From assembly GCA_963971285.1 (NCBI GenBank), contig OZ020254.1, positions 7,502,001 to 7,566,000 of the forward strand: DNA of 64,000 nucleotides, written 5' to 3'. Positions 37,473-50,648 of the stretch are shown one piece after another. Origin of the DNA: Astropecten irregularis. Its lineage: Eukaryota > Echinodermata > Asteroidea > Paxillosida > Astropectinidae. The position numbers were made by a program, and so were the translations under genes. The notes under the pieces are model-generated. The model was given only the letters and a program-made list of their open reading frames with translations, did not search any database and was not told the DNA's origin. Each line of letters starts with the position of its first letter. Positions within the stretch are counted from its first letter, which is position 1.

Positions 37473-40400
37473 TCAGTTGCTGGAGTTTGACGAATACCGC
37501 CCTCTGTTGGTGGGTGGGTTTGGTGGCACAAAGTCCTTGTACAAATGCTGAAAGATATGGTTGTCCATGATCTCATCTGTATCGGGTCTCTTGGCCGGAC
37601 TGCAGGACAGCAGCATCTTTATGAGTTCCGTCTGTTAAGAAATCCATAGCAATGAAGTAATACTTGATCAACTTTTGACCTCCAGGCAAAAATGCCTGAA
37701 AACTGAAAATGTATGAAAGCACAGAATTTGAGTGAAAATTTGCAAATTGCAAAACATCTGGGGCCAATTTTATGGAGCTGCTAAGCACAAAAATTTGCTA
37801 GCTCACAAAATGTCTTGCCCAATAAAACAAACTACCGTTAAAAATTTCATTTGATATTCATGGTCAGTGAACAGCCAAAGAAAAATCACAAGCGATTCAC
37901 AACATACGGAAATTTGGTTGCTCACCCTGTTTTTATTAAGACAAAAATGCCATGCTTAGCAAATAGTTGCGCTAAGCAGTGCAGCGAAACTGGCCCCTGA
38001 AAATTTCGGAAGTAAATTATGCCTACCTCTGTTGGCAGTTCCTTGGAAAACCGATCAGGGAATTTCTGCTGTCGAGACCCAGTCATCACCTGTGAAAGTA
38101 AAGGTTGCAATTATTATCCACTTTGAATCAATCTGAAATTCATACCAAGGTGATGAAGGAGTTCTAACGCTTTAAATGCTGGACACACAGTAAAGGAGGA
38201 TTTTGCAATAAATCTTTTCGTCGATGACAACGATACTTCCCAGACAACCAGAGGTCTCAACTTGACCTTCCAGTGCAGTCAGCTCGGTTCATCTTCAGGC
38301 AATTCTGAGAAGATTCAAGTACCCTGCAGCTTTGTGACATTGCCCCTACTATCCCTAAGCTGCATCCCGACATACCACGAACCGTCCCAAAGATGTTATA
38401 CCTACCATGATGCGTTCCATCTGGGTACTGAAGGGATGCAGTAGTTCAAAGAAGATCAAACCGAGAGAGAAGATATCCACTTTGTGGTCGTAACTCTTTC
38501 CACTCAGCTGTAATTAGACATCAATAAATATCAAATGGACTGATTAATCAGACTTAATAGTCAACACATTTAATAAGGACAATGGTACTGACACACGTGT
38601 TGCGGGGTTACCCGCCATATGCCGCCATCTTCCCAAGAAAACGGAAAAAAAAACATGAAGATTCACCCAGCCCTGTCAACCTCGGGATAATCTCCCTGCT
38701 ATTATCTAATGTATCCACTGCATGTGCCTAAGCCACCAATCACAAGCATGCTGTCTTCGGACTGAACGGGGCATATACCAATCAAGGACAAAAACCCAAC
38801 ACAGCCAAAACCAAGCACACAATTGAGACCGTGCAAGTGCCTTCATCAGCTTGATAAATTCTAGCAATCTGCACCCAAAACATCGCTAACTTTCAGCCAA
38901 CATCGTGAGCCATCGAACACTTTTTTCTTCTTACCATTTTCCATGATGAACAACATCTTTTCTATAAATAAATATACTTTCCACAAATTTCCTTCTGAAC
39001 AAGCAACATAATCTTACTGTATACTCAAATCCCTGCACCAAACCCCGCCCAAAAGACCCAAAACAAGAAACAAAGAAAATTACATATAAACCTGGAAAAG
39101 ATGGAATTTGTTACACTGTACCTGCTCAGGGCTCATATAGAGCTGGGTACCAACTTGACCAGTGTGCTTCTTGCTCAGATCAATACTGCTCAGGTCATCA
39201 TCCAGGGTCTCCCCCGTCTCGAGCTGGGTGTCCACTGCCGTTACCAGGCCAAAATCACCCACCTTGACCGTCCCGTCAACCGAGAAGAATATGTTCGATG
39301 GCTGTCATGAATAAATTTGCAAACAGTTGAAAATGTATATTTCTGAGTGTATGGTCTTACTAACACAACCAATAAAGGTTTTTTATTGGCAAATTTCTGT
39401 GTGTTAGTTCACATGAGAGTTTGGGTATCAAACTTCTGGACTAAAACAATACTGTTCCTTCTGATCCTCCATCAAGGCTGAATTACATCACAAGGGCAGT
39501 TTAGTTCTTTTTTATTTCATCACAAAATCACTGAACCATTCAGTCATCCCCTATAAAATGATTAAAATAAGAACTGTGTGCAATGATATAAATTACCTTG
39601 AGGTCTCTGTGGATCATTCCACATGAATGAACGTACTGCACAGCTGCAATGATCTGCTGGAATATGTGAAGGAGCTTGACACGATCTCGGCTCAATGGGT
39701 TGGCCCCCAGCCAATCTTTTAACGTCTCCTTCTGACACAGCTGCATTTGTATGTACAGGTACACCCTGGGGATAGTGTGGCAGGTATGGGCGTCGCCTGA
39801 CGCCGCCCTATCCCTCAAGCACCTGTCCGAGACTTCAATTTTTGAGAGCTCATGGCCGAGGTCTGAGGTGGAGCTCTGGTGATCAGAATGATCAATGTCA
39901 AGGCCATTACGGCCCATTTTGGCGACGCTGTGTTCTGAATTGTCTTCAAAAACAACCTGCAATGAGTTTGTGTTTTGATTAAGACATGAGGTGGACTCCT
40001 GACTTTCAAGATGATTCTCGTCCTTGTTCTGACCAGAGGAAGCAGGTTTTGCAGCTGTACTGTAGTCTGAAGCATCACTCTCAAAAACCACCTGGAAGGA
40101 GTCAGTGTTCTCATCTTCAGGAACTTCCCTGCTTGGTGCTAGACTTGGTGACCTTCCGAAGGTAATGTTTAACGGGCAATTCACTGGTGTGGGTAAATCA
40201 GAACCGCTGCTCATCCCGAGGTTGAAAGTTGCAAATTCATCCGCTTTGGGCGTCAAATTAAACTCGGTGTCATCTTCCTCAACACTGTCATTGCGGAACT
40301 CAATGCTGAATGAGCCGCTCTCTTCCTGGAGGTTGGAGAGGTACCCAGGAATCTGGTCGTCAAAATCATCCGGAATGTGGCTCTTGGAATCCGGGACTGG

Positions 40401-43400
40401 ACCCGTTGTTTGTGGGACATGAAGGTGGCAGCTGGTCTGGCTGAAAAACTGCTCCTTGTCACGGACTAGAAGACTGTCTTTGTTGAAATTGGCAGTGGTG
40501 GAATGTGAAAGTGGCACGTTGCTCACATTTGTGCTGTAAGGATATCGATAATTTCTAATCAATTCCAAGTCCTTGGAATATGAACTAAATTGCCACAGCT
40601 CATTCTGTATATCAAGTTATCTATCTTTCAAAATCGAAAGATTAGATACCTCCCCAAAAAACATTAAGTACTTTGACACAGTGAATGTCCATTTTTGGCA
40701 AAACAAAACCTTTGATTCAACAAGATCTAATAAGTTATTGACAACAACCACACTCCTGTGTTCTGGGCATCCCTGGACCATTCATTAAACTTTCTCAGCT
40801 CCCTCTCATTAAACATCAGGGTTTAAGAGAAGCAAATGATGGCAAAAAGCCTTCTTCAGGGACACATGTGTCAGTCATGGAACTGATGTTGCTCACACAT
40901 TAATCTCCATGCAACCAACAAACACTACAAGAGCTGATAAGATGAAATGTAATCATCAAATAACCACAAGGGAAACTAACTGGATTTAAAGTCAAGATGA
41001 CATGTATTTGAATTATCCTGAATAGGCTTATGACAGGCAAGGGTTTGTTGGACTGACCTATCCCCAAGTAGAAGTTCATCTCGAGTCTTCTGCCAACCAG
41101 CTGGAGGTTCCTCCAGCCAGGAGTTGAAGTACCGCACGATGCCGCTGTGATCCAATCTAGCGAGGGCCCGGGCCTCTCGCAGGACTTTCTCTCGTGCCTT
41201 GGCTCTGCAAACCAACATTAGGAAAATCAACTTCAAATGGCTGTAATGTGTACATCTTGTGGGCATATGCATGTAATATCCTGTCTTCTGCTGAAGACTG
41301 AGTCAAGTCAGCTGTCAACCTATGGCTAGGTTGGCACATTGTCTGGTATGATGCATAGGCTGTATGTAGAGGTGCCCTTCTTAACAGCTGTAGCTGCAGA
41401 CACTTTGTTTAGATCCCTGTCCAAACCAGACCTTACACAAACTTGTCTATTAGCGGTGTTAAAAATTAAAGGTTACATCATACTTTGGTTTGTGTCAAAG
41501 AAAACAGACTCATGAGCAAAAATATCAAGGAAGATGCAGTAACAGTCATCTGTGAAAATTTCAGTCCCATACGGTGCTTACTTTTTGAGAAAACAGTCAA
41601 AAACAGCCACAGTATTTCTTAGGTCTTTTGTCTTTTATTTTTGGTCTTTGAATGAACAAAAATAAGTTTGGTCACTGGTTTTACTCTTGCCAGAATAAAT
41701 AAAGCATTTCATGCAGAAACATTTTAATGGTATGTTTCCACCATCACCATATTTATATCTTGTAAGTTATAAGTAAATCTGTGAAGATTCCTGTTTCGGT
41801 ATGCAACCAAAGTATGATACTACCTTTAATGTGATCAGCATTTGTAAAATATGATGAGGAATTGAAGTACAATTGTTGTGTACTTACCTGTTGGGTAGGC
41901 ATATCCGTTTGACTGCATACCTGTTCTCGTCAATCACATTCTTGGCCTCAAACACGATGCCGAACCCTCCCTTACCAAGACACTTCTGGTGCTCAAAATC
42001 AGTCAAATACCTGATGATAAAACATCAAATAATATCCCAAATATCACACCAAAATTCAGTTTGCACAAATCTATGAAAGTACTGTGTTGAAGACAGATTT
42101 TAAATGATTGTTTTATGTGTAGTTAATATCTTCTTTTGAATGTAAAACATTCTGACACCACATTGTGTCAATTGTAACTACACCAATACTAGTACTACTA
42201 TCCTGTACAATCCTTCCATATCCCATGATTGATTTTGACAGAATTTGATGATGTCTCTTACCTTGACTTGTAGTGCTTTGGCTGGTTCTCTGCACCACTG
42301 GTATCCTCTGCAAGGGACTCCAGCATGCTGACTGATCCTGTGACACTCAGGCTGTTGATCCTTTCCAGTGTGGTACCCGGCCTCAGCATGTGACATAAGA
42401 ACTGCATACCCAGGGCCAGTAACAGACTTATGGCGAGGATTTCCTTCCTGCAACCACATAATAAAGATTGAAGATTTTGAGATGAGAATTATCAGGAGAA
42501 AGTTACGAACGAATATCATCACATAATCAGCAATTTTAAGATGGACTTTGTTCTGTCGATTTGTATACAATCACACACTGTTGATGTATTCCATTGTTTG
42601 GACGTGTTCTTTAATATACATACAGCGGAACATCACTATTGCGAACACCGCTATACCAAACATCATCCTTGGCTCCCAATTGTTTTGTATAGGCATGCTG
42701 ACCATTGTTCAATATAACGAACAACCACTATAACGAACAATTTCTGTCCATTCCAGAAAGTTCATTACAGCGGTGTTCCACTGTAGTGACCTCCAGTTTT
42801 GGAATGACCTGGGGCCGATTTCACTAACGCTTTGCGATCATTGCTAAAGCCCAAATCCATCACTAAACGGAAAATCGCTCGATACTTTGAGTAGCAATTT
42901 TCCGTTTAGCGATGGATTTCGGCTTCAGCGATGATCAGGAAGCATTAGGGAAATCGGTCTCTTGTGCCTTTATGTCAATCTCATCCATAGTGAACAATGT
43001 ATTGGCATTGACCTTCTCTAATGTAACTACACAAAAGCTTGTCCCAAATCATATAATATAGCTAACTAAGCCTTTGTCTGGACACAGGGTTCTAGATATT
43101 GTCAATATTAAAGACCAAATGAACTACTAACCACCAGAATGTAGCCGAGACAGACAGCAGTATCTCCAGGCCATCACTCTCAGTGGACGGCCCACTCTCG
43201 TTGGAGTCGATGTACACCGTCTTCTTCTTGGTCCCAAAGACCTGATACTCAGCAGGACTCGGCTGCATCACGTAATACCCCATGTCTGATCAACACAAAC
43301 CACACCAAAGGACTTCATCAATTCATCATTGAAGCACATTCCTCTCCAATGGACCAGATCAATGCTATGAACTATCACAATCACAACTAGGTCTTGACAT

Positions 43401-46400
43401 AAACTTGGAGCATTTTGTAACAAATTGAGCATTTTTGCATAATTTGAACATTCTGGTTCCTTCACTGATAATTTTTTTTTTTGCACAAGCAGAAATAAAA
43501 ATTTAAAAACCAGAAATGAATATATGTTAGAAAATGTATGAGTATATCAAATATGTTCGTACAATTTCAGACTGTTCAAATTCATCAAATAACCTTAAAA
43601 TCCAAATTTATCCTTAAAATCTCTAAATTGACTATTGGCGTCACCACCAAAATAGGCCTGGATGGCTCAGTTGGTAGAGCGCCATACGGTATTCAGGAGA
43701 TTGCCGGTTCAAATCCCGCTCCAATCAATTTTTCTTTGTTCACTTTTCAATGACTTCTAGTCCGAATTTTAGAAAAAAACACACATAGCACATTGGTATG
43801 CCATAAAAAATTAGAGGAACCCAAATCAGTGATTCTTACCAAATGGGTACTGAGAAAAAACAGTAAGGGCACTGCTATCAACAGCCCACTGCTTCTTCAC
43901 GCTCTGATCGTTAGCCACGATGGGCGTCCTAGAGGGCGCTGTTGACATGTAGGGTTGCCACTGCACCCTGGGAACGGCAAAGGGTGAAGGGTTGCCCTTT
44001 GACCTTGCAGCTGCCGCTGTGATGTCGCTGACGCTCATCTGCACTTCTTTGGATGGGTGCACATAAGCCTGCTTGTTGTATTCACCTAAAAACCAACCCC
44101 AGACATAAAATAAGTTATGGAAATTAGGAACTCGTATTGATTCAACTGGTCGTTCTTTTTTAAATTACAACTTTTCAGTGCCTATAGTTCTGAATGTGTC
44201 AATGACAAAATGTACATGTTTGAGGTTATAACTTATACCATGAAGATGCTTCTTACCCATGTACAGGACAGGATGTAGAGGGATATTTGGGCCGGCTTTG
44301 CCATCAGCACCAATAAGAGCAATGTTCTTGACATCAAAGAGATCAATTTGCTTCAGCGTTCCTTCCCTGATGACCCAGGCATTTGCGATGGCTGTAGAAA
44401 ACTGTCCAATACAAATCAGAAAAAACTTGATGTAATGTATAGCTAATATGGCTGTAAAAACTCACAAAGATTATCAGGTGTTTTTTGGCTTTATGTCGTG
44501 GAGACAAATAAAGAACCATGTACAAAAATCCTGAGATGGCACTGACAGAAGTGGAGATATTAAATATTTAATGCCCCCTAGTTCTTTCAAGAAAAACCCC
44601 TCTATCTTCCCCCAAAAAATATTCAGGTGTTACATTATAAAACCTTATAACACAATGATTTCAGAATACTTTGCGACAATTGTCAAATCACTGCATCAGT
44701 TATTATCAGTACTTGGTTGTTATAAGTGAACTTGGCTCTATTTCACCGTATCCTCATTTGCATATTGATATACAATTATCAGCAAATAGGTTATTATTTA
44801 TGCCAACCTCTTGTTTCCATAGCAATTTTGAGGGGTCACTTTGGCTGTAGGCCAGCACAGTGCCAGGTGAGATGAAGACTTTCAAGGCAGGATGGATCAG
44901 ATCCCTCATTGCTCTCTGTTCCTCTTCAGACTCCTCCACGCACACGGTTGCCTGGTGATAGTCATCATCATAATCCTCATCGTTAGAGTGGCCGTCTCCA
45001 TCGTCATGGGAACCAGGCAGGTAGGAAACTTCATGCTGGCCGACACTAAAATTCCACCTTCGTGAAAAAAGGGAAGTTTTTTCTTTAAGATAAGTAAAAT
45101 TCTTGGGTAAAGGATTTAAGTACATGAGTAGCTCTTGTTTTCTGCAAGCTTTTGTTTAAAATATCTTAATAGACTACCGTATTTTCATCCAAAGTCTAGA
45201 GTCAATACTATCATATTTTCCTGTAAATGTTAGGTTATTTCTGCTTTCCCTGTAAGTATGGATTAACACTATCTCATAGATGTATGAGATGAAAATGCAG
45301 CATTGAACTGCACATGACACCTTATTTAAATTCTTTAAGATATTGCTGGAAGGGGCGTTCATACTGACTTTTCTGCTCCTGTGCGCTGCTCGACTGCTCT
45401 GACCGTTCGCTGTACTCGCTCTATCACGATGACATCGTCCTTATCTGTACTCTCGTTCTCTTCAAACATCTGGCACCCGTTAACACCGCAGATATAGAGG
45501 ATCTGTGTCGTTAAAGAACAAGTGAGCACAGTAGACTATAAATCTTGACCTCTGACCTACTGTGTCATAGGTCATTATGGTTCTGTTCCACACCAAAAGG
45601 ACAGAAAGACGTGGTCCTAGGAAATTTGCCCATTGGGCCAAAAAAACTAAATATTTGAGATTAAAAACAAATCCCCTTGGGATCAATTGGCTTAAAGACT
45701 GCTCAAATATCATGCCCCAGAGATTTTGCAGTATTCTGGGCAAATTCAGTAGTCACGGCATTCTTTCCTCCCACATAAAAAAGGTGGTAGTGTAGGGATA
45801 TGTATTAATTAAGAGTTGATCTGCTTATTATAATTGAAATTAAAAACCCTGACTTCACAAGGAGCAGACCCAAGTCTCGCAAGAATTTACTTTACATTAG
45901 ATTTACGTACTGTAGATAAGTTCCCCACCATGTTTGAAGGAACGGAACTTTGGGTTGACTTAGGATTCAGCTCTTGTTTCGGGTCATTTTTGCAAAGTTG
46001 GAAGATAAAATCCTATAAACCACCTACCTGTCCCGTGCCTACGTTGATGCCATACGTACTGGTCTCACGGCCACCTACAATCACTGCATCATCGCTGAGT
46101 TTGAAAGAGGAGCTCAGTAGCGTGTCGGCTGTCAGGGGAACAGGTTCAACGCTCTGCCCATCCCAGCGGAACAAGCCACCGTCTAGAGAGGGGATGACTT
46201 TGTAACGCCCGTCAGGTCCCATGATCTGAAAAAAAAAAAAAAAATGACGATTTGATTTAAATGCATGTTCATTTCAGGCCTGGGCCCTGGCCCACATACA
46301 ACAGGTTACGTACATCAATATGAAGAATATCAGCTAAAATGGCATGTGATGTATTATAACCCCCCCCCCCCCCTATTCTATGAAGCATGATTCCCAAATT

Positions 46401-47452
46401 CACCCATAACTACATGTATCTGACAAAATGCAAGGAAACATGCCATTCAAACAAATCTTATTCAAAATGCAAAGGAATTAGCTGATGAGACAATTATTTA
46501 CTTTACCTCAAACTGACCAATCGAGGAATCAATAAGTGGTCCGATGTCCGTGTCCAACGCCCACTGAACTGCCCCGGCATTGCGAATGTCCAAGGCAGAC
46601 ACCTTGCCATCTAATGTGCTGACAATCATCAGATCCCTGAGGGGAAAGAAATGTGCTTGTCTGTCAAGAATTCCTTTGCCCAGAATCAACATTTATCAAT
46701 GTCTTTGACATGACAATAGAATTTATTGCATTAAAACTAAAAAATATCACAAAAACATGGGTCCAATGGTTTAAACCCTGACTGTTGTAATTGACAGTGT
46801 TTTGTAGTTGACTAAAAGATTTCTGCGGTTTGATACACATGGAATTTGATAGGTCACATCATTTGCTATTATCAAACATAATTTGCTTGGAGAAAACAGA
46901 GTCACACCAACCAAAACTGTATAAACAGTATGTCATGTTTCATTACTCCAAATAGACTAAGGGAAGCCATTTTTGATTCTGTATTTTGTTCTTTATTCAG
47001 AATGTCTTCAGGAATTACCAAACAACAATATAAAATAGAAAAAAACAAATATTTGTTCTATTTTATATTGTTATCTGACTGACACGGCTACCCATAATTA
47101 CAAGCAACAACAGTGTATCACATAAGTGTCAAGTTTATTTCTTGCAACCGGTTCTCAGTTTGTATCAGCTTATAAATAGTAACTTTCAGCTCATTGAATT
47201 CGGGAATGGTAGTAGAGAAGTCTGAACCTGGTACCTGTAATGCTGGTTTGATGCCGTCTTTTCACTGCAGGTATTGTACGTTGCTACCTTGGACCCTTCC
47301 ACATATACAGTTGTCCTGGGTCTACCATGGTCATCGGTCGTCCCTTGAGTCTCAGATGTTTGAGACTCACCCCCTGTTACAGCCTGAGCCAGGGCCAATG
47401 AGATTGCTGTTACAAGGAGACCCTTACATAGTGTCGTCTGCCCCAACATCAT
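37473..47452 (-). CDS. EIF2AK3: PERK: eIF2-alpha kinase 3, ER stress transmembrane kinase
   Basis: Sixteen phase-consistent reverse-strand exons: 47452-47235, 46636-46507, 46225-46028, 45502-45369, 45057-44808, 44401-44257, 44085-43840, 43285-43135, 42447-42262, 42010-41888, 41204-41058, 40533-39597, 39301-39122, 38507-38406, 38089-38027 and 37631-37473. They give 1122 residues, close to the 1116 of human PERK. A signal peptide (about 1-26) precedes a luminal beta-propeller-like stress sensor ([39 protein letters not shown]). One membrane segment lies at about 494-512. The kinase has G565-K-G-G-F-G570, Lys587 in YAVK, an insert at about 640-897 encoded mostly by one 937-bp exon, HRDLK at 951-955, DFG at 971-973 and SPEQ at 1012-1015. 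No catalytic residue is missing. On unfolded-protein stress PERK dimerises and phosphorylates eIF2-alpha to lower translation. The second Met codon directly after the first is an equally good start. Confidence 0.96.
37761..37998. mobile_element. Inverted-repeat element of the GGGGCCAATTTCA family, copy 2
   Basis: Starts GGGGCCAATTTTATGGAGCT-GCTAAGCAC and ends GCGCTAAGCAGTGCAGCGAA-ACTGGCCCC. It lies in the PERK intron between exons 15 and 16 and is colinear in inverse order with the copy at 19346. Confidence 0.7.
41467..41828. mobile_element. MITE family A, copy 7 (PERK intron)
   Basis: TAAAGGTTACATCATACTTT at the left, CCAAAGTATGATACTACCTT-TA at the right, with the shared interior. It is inserted between PERK exons 10 and 11 with no effect on the exons. 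Confidence 0.86.
42624..42790. mobile_element. pogo/Tigger-like MITE (PERK intron)
   Basis: The ends TACAGCGGAACATCACTATT-GCGAAC and GTTCATTACAGCGGTGTTCC-ACTGTA are inverted repeats. An internal ATATAACGAAC recurs. The terminal CAGyGGAACA...CGAAC pattern and the TA flanks resemble Tigger/pogo ends. It lies between PERK exons 8 and 9. Confidence 0.7.
42822..42962. repeat. Hairpin-forming short repeat (PERK intron)
   Basis: GGGGCCGATTTCACTAACGC and a later GGGAAATCGGTCTC face each other. The middle AAATCCATCACTAAACGGAA-AATCGCT is complementary to AGCAATTTTCCGTTTAGCGA-TGGATTT. The whole unit folds into a stem-loop, probably another small MITE. Confidence 0.6.
43605..43755 (+). repeat. tRNA-derived SINE, best-preserved copy (PERK intron)
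   Basis: TGGCTCAGTTGGTAGAGCG (A box) and GCCGGTTCAAATCCCGCTCC (B box) are about 35 bp apart, after GACTATTGGCGTCACCACCA and before a TTTTTCTTTGTTCACTTTTC tail. The 5' sequence and tail match the copies at 36640-36970 and 60250-60400. It is not a functional tRNA because no 3' acceptor strand pairs with the 5' end. Confidence 0.78.
46363..46374 (+). repeat. Poly-C tract
   Basis: A homopolymer run of about a dozen C in a PERK intron. A similar C run is at 17331. Such tracts are prone to length error in sequencing. Confidence 0.7.
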
Positions 47453-47916
47453 ATCACTCCAGCGAGGTCATGTCAATGTCAGTCACTAAGATTGTGCTGT
47501 ATGTAGGACCACCTCAGCATTCTAAGAAAGAAGCAAAATAAACACCGATCTGACGGCACAAAATACCATCCGCCATTACTGTGGTGTCCCCCCCCCACCT
47601 TTTGTGCGTAATACATTGCGATTCATACTTTAATTGGCCCTGCGGTGTATCAGGGGACATACACCCTGCAGTATTACTAGTGCAGCGAAGCTGAAATTCT
47701 TTTGTTACCATTCAGTCGGCACAAAAGGCAGCACGACGACTGGAAACTTTATTCTCAACATCCTGAATGTTGGAAATAGCGGTGAGTGTAGTCATCAACT
47801 CCTGGGCATACTGATCACGAAGTAATGGGAATCACATCACATTTGCCATTTTGGGTAGGCCCTACCAAATAAAAACATAAACTCATGGCTGGACGATGGA
47901 ATGGTCCACTGGCCCG
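47453..47916 (-). promoter_or_regulatory. Presumed PERK promoter and 5' UTR
   Basis: The region directly upstream of the PERK start codon. No classical ER-stress element was identified by eye. A repeat with inverted ends begins at about 47917, so the native promoter may be confined to these few hundred bases. Confidence 0.35.
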
Positions 47917-48550
47917 GGGCTGTTGCAACGAATCTACGAATCAACGAAACAGGATCATAAACGCCCTCTATCATCCGATTCCTACTTTCGGTACCGAAAT
48001 TTCCAAATCTGTTAAGTGGACTCGTTGCCAGTCCCCACATTTTTTATGTTAAGTAAACAAAAACTAAGACCACTGGCCTCAGATCGGTGGCAGCGAGAAC
48101 CAATGCAGCATGCAGTGCATGCTGCAGGACGTGCACCACGACCGGTGCCCGTAGATTTCTAAAAATATTTAACTCCATGACCGGTGCCCCAAACCTCACA
48201 GTTTGACTGGGACCCAGTCTATTGAAGATGGTGCTAGCGCCAGCAGCAGAAAAACGGACGTGAACGTGGGCCGTGGGTGACACATTTTTAGCCTCGCTGT
48301 CCACCTAATGTAATGATTAATTTAAACCCAAGTTCAAAGTTGTTTTTTGTCACAAATCTAAAAAACATTAAACAACAACTAAATATACCAATAAACAGGA
48401 ACTTTTTAACAGGCCTTTTAGCTTTTTAACCTGACCACGGAAATCTCTGAACACAACAACGGATTTGAAAATCCGTCAACGAGACTGGGATTCCTAGTTT
48501 CGTCGCACCGGATTTGCAAATCCGACGATTCCAAGATTCGTTGCAACAGG
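47917..48550. mobile_element. Putative MITE upstream of PERK
   Basis: GGCTGTTGCAACGAATCTAC near the left end is mirrored by CAAGATTCGTTGCAACAGGG at the right end, giving a roughly 28-bp imperfect inverted repeat. Internal palindromic pieces include CGGATTTGCAAATCCG. The class is not assigned. Confidence 0.5.
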
Positions 48551-49839
48551 GCCACCAGAAACAATCATCGGGCACACTGATTTGAGGAACAATGCCAGTG
48601 CAGTGCACTTTCCACTTTAAAAGTAAGTTTCCGTTCTATTAAATTATAGGAACGTGGTCCTCAACTTTACAATCCTCGTAAATATATCGGTACTGGTAAA
48701 CACAAAAATGCACGCTTACACAATTTATTCACGTCCAAACGGCGGCAAGCTAAGCACTAACCAACGGCAACGACACGTTCGTTTCAGAACCACTGTCTCA
48801 GCTCAGTGTCTGTAACGTATGGGAAGGACACAGTAACAGGGAGTTCAACTTCAACCCACCTCTTACACCATCACATGTATTGCACGTCCATTCCCGCTAG
48901 CTGCCAACAACAACTGAGGCAGACTATTCACTTGATCAATGACGTGTCCCAACAGCACGATTAGTGGAATACATTGGTGGGGTTGTTATGGTCAGATGAT
49001 CTTACGAAGCAGGTTGATGTACGCCGACCATTCGCAAATGGTGCAACATTTATGAACAGGTGAAATCTCCTGATGGGGTTAGAGTACGGCGTGCAGTGTG
49101 CTGCACAAATTAATTTAGCCAAGAAAGTGTTGGTTTATTACTACAGGAAGTCAATAAGCATGACAGATATAATAGAGTACGTGTATTGTAGATGAGATAC
49201 AGGATTTTCCAATGGGAGGCGGGGGTATGTCAATGCACCAATTCAATTATAAAATAGAGATGGATGCATTTTGTCATGGGGTTGAATATTTATTGTCTCC
49301 CCCTTTTTTTTTTCTTTTTCAGCCTCTTGTCCACTCGCAATGTTGCTTTTTTTGTTTTACTGAGAGAATACTGGGGCGGAATATGCCGGATCTGCCCCTT
49401 AGTAATCGTGTATTTGGTAAAAATTATATTTTGTTTTACTTTGCACTCCATACATGAAAGTAACAATTCAAAAATTGGTCCAGTTGATAATGCAGATTCC
49501 CAACTAGCCCTCAGCAAATTCCCAAGTTCAAATGAACTGGTGATAGCATGACATCATCCTTTATACAGCGAATAATAATAGGAATGCCACGTACATTTAT
49601 TGCTCCAGTTTTCCAGAACAATTATTTTAATGAAGCTTTCCCAGGCCCGCAAGGAAGAAAAAGCCCCACATGTAAACCAATGCATTCACCTACAGTATAG
49701 CTTAAAATATTCATTGCTATTCATGGTCAGGCAAGTTCAAAAGTTTAGATTTGGGGCTGTATAGCCTTGTGAGGGCTGATGTATTGCCCAAAACCAGTCA
49801 CAATCAAGGGTTTTAAAAGCTTAAAAACAAAATCAGGGG

Positions 49840-50045
49840 TTAGTGTAGTTTACGCCACCCATATTATTTTCAGTATTTATTTACCTTCTTCTGTTCCAAA
49901 ATGAGATTCGTTACTTAAAGCAAATTTATTCATGGGTCCTGAAAACCCTAAAATGAACTTATTTTGGCAATATTTCAGTGAAAACAAAACAGTTTCTTAC
50001 CCAAATAAAAACTGAAAATAATATGGGTGGCGAAAACTACACTAA
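49840..50045. mobile_element. 206-bp MITE with about 34-bp inverted ends
   Basis: TTAGTGTAGTTTACGCCACC-CATATTATTTTCAGT at the left is nearly perfectly complementary to the right end ACTGAAAATAATATGGGTGG-CGAAAACTACACTAA. There is no coding capacity and no clear target duplication. The superfamily is not assigned. Confidence 0.8.
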
Positions 50046-50297
50046 TGCCCAAAATGAAACTAAGGAAAGATGGAGACAAAAACAGGTTTCATACAAATAT
50101 TAAGTTCTCTTTATTTACAGCTTCAGTCAGTATTTACAAATGAAATTATACTCACTCCAAGTGCAACAATGCAGTGTCATATATTACAAGATAAAAGAAA
50201 ATCTTACATTCGTATGGAGGGGTTATGTTTCGTTTGACAAACAATATGTCTACTCTATTAGACTGCACAAATGATTGTAAGTTTTTGTGTTTTCACT

Positions 50298-50648
50298 TAA
50301 AGGTACATTACAGGATTGGTAACATAACCAAACAGAAATGTTAACAGATTTACGTATAACTTTTCAGGGTATTTATGAACATGGTGCCACTGGAAACATA
50401 CTATTAAAATACTTCCACCTGAAAAGGTGTGTATATATCCAGAAAGTAGAAAAAACAAAGACCGAAAAATATGATCTCAATCAGGGTAAAACTTTATGTT
50501 TCATAAGCATGTTTTGGTCGGGTTCATTTTCTCGTGACTCAGGTGTCCAATTGAGCTCAAATTTTCACAGGTTTATTATTTTATGTACATGTTTGATCAG
50601 ACAAAAGTGTGAGTGCTGTTCTGTGACCTTTACCAATCAATGTATTTT
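50298..50648. mobile_element. MITE family B, copy 3
   Basis: Starts TAAAGGTACATTACAGGATT-GGTAACAT like copy 1. It shares CACCTGAAAAGGTG, GAGCTCAAATTTTCACAGG and CAGACAAAAGTGTGAGTGCT with the other two copies. The right end is CTTTACCAATCAATGTATTT. Confidence 0.75.
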
